From: Perca fluviatilis
Taxonomy: Eukaryota; Chordata; Actinopteri; Perciformes; Percidae
Assembly (NCBI RefSeq): GCF_010015445.1
Contig: NC_053121.1
Coordinates: 25,328,434-25,392,433, forward strand
Length of the DNA: 64,000 bases
Direction: 5' to 3'
The notes beneath the pieces are model-generated. The model was given only the letters and a program-made list of their open reading frames with translations. It searched no databases and was not told where the DNA came from. A program made the position numbers and the translations under genes. Shown one piece after another: positions 60,905 to 64,000 of the stretch (positions within the stretch are counted from its first letter, which is position 1; every line of letters begins with the position of its first letter).

Positions 60905-61468
60905 CAGCCCGGTCTCATGGAAGTTCGTGTAATTGTGACGTTATTTGAATCTATTGATACGTGTTCACGGAGACGTTTTTGTCGGTTTTTACGTGGACAA
61001 GACGAAAATGTAAAGTAATGTATTTCACCAGCGGGCCGCCTCGCGGGCACCTCCCGGCTTATGGAGCGTCCTTTTCGGCCGCCTCCCGGCCACCTCATCC
61101 AGCGCGTCCCCAGCGGCGCTCGCGGCGCCTCCCGCTTATGGGCGGAGCGACCTTTCGGCCACCTCCCGCCACCTTATCCAGCGGGTCCCCAGCGGGGCCT
61201 CGCTGGCGCTCTCCCGGCTTATGGAGCGACCTTTGCGCGCCTCCGGCCCTTACCCCCGAAAATAACGTTACATTTACAAGTCCTAAAATAACGTTACATT
61301 TACACGTAAAAATAACGTTACATTTACAAGTCCTAAAATAACGTTACATTTACACGTAAAAATAACGTTACATTTATAACGTAAAAACGGAAAACGTCTC
61401 CGTGAACACGTATCAATAGATTAAGAATAAGCGTGGCCATTTACACGAACTGCCGTGAGACCGGGTTG
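60905..61468. mobile_element. MITE with CARCCCGGTCTCAYGG ends, innermost of the nest
   Basis: The left end CAGCCCGGTCTCATGG and right end CCGTGAGACCGGGTTG are inverted repeats. Deeper pairing includes CGTGTTCACGGAGACG against CGTCTCCGTGAACACG. It is flanked by GATATAA (60898-60904 and 61469-61475); an original 8-bp duplication with one changed base is possible. The interior is GC-rich tandem sequence followed by ATAACGTTACATTTACA repeats. Confidence 0.75.
61030..61380. repeat. two tandem arrays inside the innermost MITE
   Basis: From 61030 to 61245 there are about 75-80 bp GC-rich units (CCTCCCGGCTTATGGAGCG, CACCTYATCCAGCGSGTCCC), about two and a half copies. From about 61258 to 61380 there are five units of 24-26 bp built on AATAACGTTACATTTACA, alternating AGTCCTAA and CGTAAA ends. 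Predicted Arg/Pro-rich frames here are not genes. Confidence 0.8.
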
Positions 61469-61913
61469 GATATAATACACCAACACTTACCGCTTGTAAT
61501 CTTAGGTATGCTGAAATGATGGTTTAAATTTAACGCATGCGCCAATCCCACAAATTTCACTGCTGCGCACGCACATTAACCGAAGGTATCCCATTCTGAT
61601 GGGTATGGTGTTCCGTTAGAACACCGGCTCTTGTAGGTGAACGGAGCGGAGCTGGCTCGCATATCCAAAGAGCCGACTCTATTTTTAAAATATAGCCTAT
61701 AGAAATTAAATTATATAATAATGAAATAATGAGTGAATTTTATTTTATTTAAAATAATTGACTAATTCAAAGAACAAAAAATAATTATATAGGCACACAT
61801 TAGTTTCGACTGTCTGATCAGCCTCACATTCTGTTCCTGTCAATCATACCGAGGTGTCAACCAATAATCGACATGAGGGACGGGCCGAGCCATCACACAC
61901 GCATGCACGCACG

Positions 61914-62021
<108 letters not shown>

Positions 62022-62085
62022 CAAACTCTGAGGAGAGGACAGAGGAGAGGAAAAACAGCTCTGAAAACAAAACAAAAGCAGGAAA

Positions 62086-62385
62086 ATGAGTCGGAAGCAC
62101 AGCAGCATTTGGAATCATCTTAATGATGTAGACAATGTTAAAGCACAGTGTAGAATTTGCCAAAACCAAATCTCATATAAAGCCGGTTCTACGCACAACC
62201 TACACCGGCATATGCGAACTGTGCACCCAACTGTGAAGCTAGCGGAGCTTCGAGAAACTAGCGGTCCCGCTAGTGACGGTGGTGGAGCGACTGGAGCCAG
62301 CACCTCACGTGGAGATGTATCCACTCAGTCAAGTAGGCCTAATCTGCGACCCACAGCAACGCAGTCTTCATTTCATTTCATTTAA
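62086..62385 (+). pseudogene. hAT transposase N-terminal fragment with BED zinc finger
   Basis: This 99-codon ORF starts with ATG at 62086. The BED finger has C22-x2-C25 and H42-x4-H47, with W9 and the typical SYKAGSTHNLHRHMRTVHP run, as in ZBED1-like and hAT transposases. A Ser/Thr/Gly-rich linker follows, then a stop shortly before the element's right end. The catalytic and dimerisation domains are absent (the full family protein is about 600 residues). It could bind hAT ends, but it is most simply a deletion remnant. Confidence 0.88.
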
Positions 62386-62938
62386 TAATTTAATTAGAAT
62401 TGTTTTTCACACCTATCATAGTCAAAACATAAATTTTTTTAAAGAGCCGTTTGTGAGCCAAAAGAGCCGGCTCTTTTCAGTGAGCTGAGTCAAACGAGCC
62501 GGCTCACGAAAAAGAGCCGGAATGCCCATCACTACTGCACTGAGGCTGAGCTGTCACTCAAACTTTCCCCTTAAGTCTCATTAGCCACCAGGGGAGGGGA
62601 CGCACTTCTGTAAGACCCACCCCACGCGAGATGTTTGTGTCAGAATCGCAAGCAAAAAGTCAGGGAGCGCAAACGAGAAAGCTGGGAGCATGACTGCAAA
62701 CGTGATGGAGAGAGCAAAAGACTGATCATTGAGAAAGAAGCAGAGGGAACTGTAAACAAAAGGACAAAATATCAAACAAATAAAAGACCAATAGTTTACA
62801 ACTACACAAATGTTTTATTTGCAAGTTTTAAGTTTTACCTTTGAGGTGACAGTTTTTTTGCTTGAGTTAGTGTTTTTTGTTTGATACTTGAGAAGTTTTG
62901 CTTGGAATTAAAGTCACAAAACTAATCCCATATAATAG

Positions 62939-63060
62939 CCTATTGGTGTTAGTCCTGTGATGGACCCTGCCTCTTACCAATGTGAGCTATAGGCCAGAGG
63001 ACGCCTGCGATCCTGCTAAGGATAAGCAGGTATAGCCTAGATATTGGTTGAATGTGTACA
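62939..63060 (+). mobile_element. right half of the dispersed fish repeat split by the long-TIR element
   Basis: CCTATTGGTGTTAGTCCTGTGATGGACCCTGCCTCTTACC... through GATAAGCAGGTATAG continues the repeat broken at 57400. Confidence 0.65.
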
Positions 63061-63229
63061 CACATGAAGGACATAATGTAAGAAACACCTGGTAAGATAA
63101 CAGAAATAAATACAGTATGGTCTATAAAACCCTACTTCTCACCTGATTTACATTACTTCAGTAAAAATGTCCTAACGATTTCATGGTCTTAATCGCTAGT
63201 TTCAAGTCTTCTTCAATACAGCATGATGT

Positions 63230-64000
63230 TTATTTTGTAAATTATGGTTCCATTTAGAGTGAAATAGATGATAAAGCAGGGCACGTTTTAGGGCGTGGCT
63301 GCCTATGGTGGCTACCTTGTGATTGACAGGTTACCATGGTAGCGACAGAATAGAGGCAATGCGTATCCATGGCACTGTGTACCTTAAAGGGGCACTATGA
63401 GTTCCTGCATGGTTACAGTGCGATTTCATTTTTTTCTCAAATCGTAGGCATCTCTCCTTGATCCGCTAGCTGCTTGCCCCATGAATACACTGTGAAAAAT
63501 CCCGGTCTCGGGAGACAACACAGGGGTCGTAAACGTCAAACAAACATTAGGGGCACAGGCTGTGCACCAAAATACAACAAACCTGTTCCAGCCAATCACT
63601 GACAAGATGGTTGGGGGAGGGGGGTGGGGGTTAGTGACAGTTTGTCAGTTAGTCATGGCAGTTACAGAAACATAGGGGGAGGGGCGAGCTTGCTCTGTTT
63701 TGTTTGGTATTTACTTGGAACGTCAACAGAAGTGACGTCATGCAGGAACTCATAGTGCACCTTTAAAATAGCCGAGAACTTGTTTCTGGGTGTTGTCTGT
63801 GTTTTTGTTTTTTTGGACTTTGACCCCTCTCACAGTGTGTTTTCACTTCATGACAGTGAATTGTAACATTTTGGTCCCCTAAGAATATCTTGTTTCGTTG
63901 CACCTTGCCTACCAAGCTAGCTAGTGTTAGCTTGTACAGGCTCTGTGTCACTGCAGCGTGGGCAGTACATGCATATGGAAAGCAAAAGTCGGCTGGGTGA
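63230..64000. mobile_element. dispersed repeat (GGGCGTGGCTGCC... family) interrupted by a TTAA MITE, runs off the window
   Basis: TTTTAGGGCGTGGCTGCCTA, GTGATTGACAGGTTACCATGG and GTAGCGACAGAATAGAGG are phrases I associate with a common teleost repeat. Sequence resuming at 63767 (CGAGAACTTGTTTCTGGGTG, then CATTTTGGTCCCCTAAGAAT) may continue it. The boundaries are not certain. Confidence 0.4.
63388..63762. mobile_element. TTAA-flanked MITE (Kolobok- or piggyBac-type)
   Basis: The left end AGGGGCACTATGAGTTCCTG and right end (reverse complement AGGTGCACTATGAGTTCCTG) match at 19 of 20 bases, and the pairing continues to CATG. It is flanked by TTAA at 63384-63387 and 63763-63766. It is 375 bp with no coding. 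TTAA duplication is shared by piggyBac and Kolobok; the AGG-type ends fit Kolobok better. Confidence 0.85.

Larger units (their letters stand above)
60536..61623. mobile_element. element with TGTTCT...AGAACA ends and CCGG flanks, inside the hAT
   Basis: CCGG occurs at 60532-60535 and 61624-61627. Joining across it restores AAGAGCCGGCTCTTG, which I expect of a hAT subterminal region. The ends TGTTCTGTCGATG and (reverse complement) TGTTCTAACGGAACA agree over the first six bases. GCATACC/GGTATGC motifs recur near both ends. It holds five tandem 50-60 bp units and another insertion (60905-61468), and has no coding frame. I cannot assign a superfamily. Confidence 0.6.

Noticed and set aside
60961..61341. 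126-codon Arg/Pro-rich ORF
   Set aside because: It spans GC-rich tandem units and ACGTTA repeats inside a MITE; periodic composition explains the frame.

Overview
The window is nuclear DNA of a ray-finned fish, most likely a percomorph teleost. The evidence is vertebrate exon-intron structure, two vertebrate-specific gene families with fish-like divergence, long (AC)n/(GT)n tracts, tRNA-derived SINEs, and several MITE families I associate with percomorph genomes. The species cannot be fixed from the sequence.

Two protein genes are supported, and they converge. (1) elf4, an ELF-subfamily ETS transcription factor, is on the + strand. Its eight coding exons lie between 23612 and 32576 and join in frame with GT-AG introns to give 643 residues. 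A non-coding exon portion starts at 23365, and a likely promoter or first exon lies near 4.1-4.5 kb, which would make intron 1 about 19 kb. (2) tnmd (tenomodulin) is on the - strand. Its last four exons (52373-52266, 45041-44879, 43695-43601, 39610-39401) encode the second half of BRICHOS and the C-terminal cysteine-rich anti-angiogenic domain. The 5' exons for the cytoplasmic tail, membrane segment and start of BRICHOS were not found and are probably beyond 64000.

Region by region: 1-4.1 kb has no gene. 4.1-23.4 kb is the putative elf4 intron 1, with MITEs (one hAT MITE inside another MITE), a perfect 13-bp-arm palindrome, a SINE, a 25-bp minisatellite and a GT/CA/GT cluster. 23.4-33.1 kb is elf4. 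33.1-39.4 kb is the convergent intergenic region. 39.4-52.4 kb is tnmd with repeat-rich introns. 52.4-64 kb is dominated by mobile elements: a 5'-truncated L1-clade insertion, an inverted-duplicated Tc1-like remnant, and a five-deep nest of elements at 57.2-63.1 kb.

The most unusual feature is that nest. A dispersed fish repeat is split by an unclassified 5.5-kb element with inverted arms of about 950 bp and a 6-bp target duplication. Its right arm is split by a hAT element (8-bp duplication) that still carries a BED zinc-finger ORF. That hAT is split by an element flanked by CCGG, which is split by a MITE flanked by GATATAA. The arms of the outer element carry promoter-like and exon-like sequence pointing into the loop, and the loop has an unrecognised coding-like segment. 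In the genes, tnmd lacks two of the eight C-terminal cysteines expected for the family and has a (GT)48 tract ten bases from a splice acceptor.
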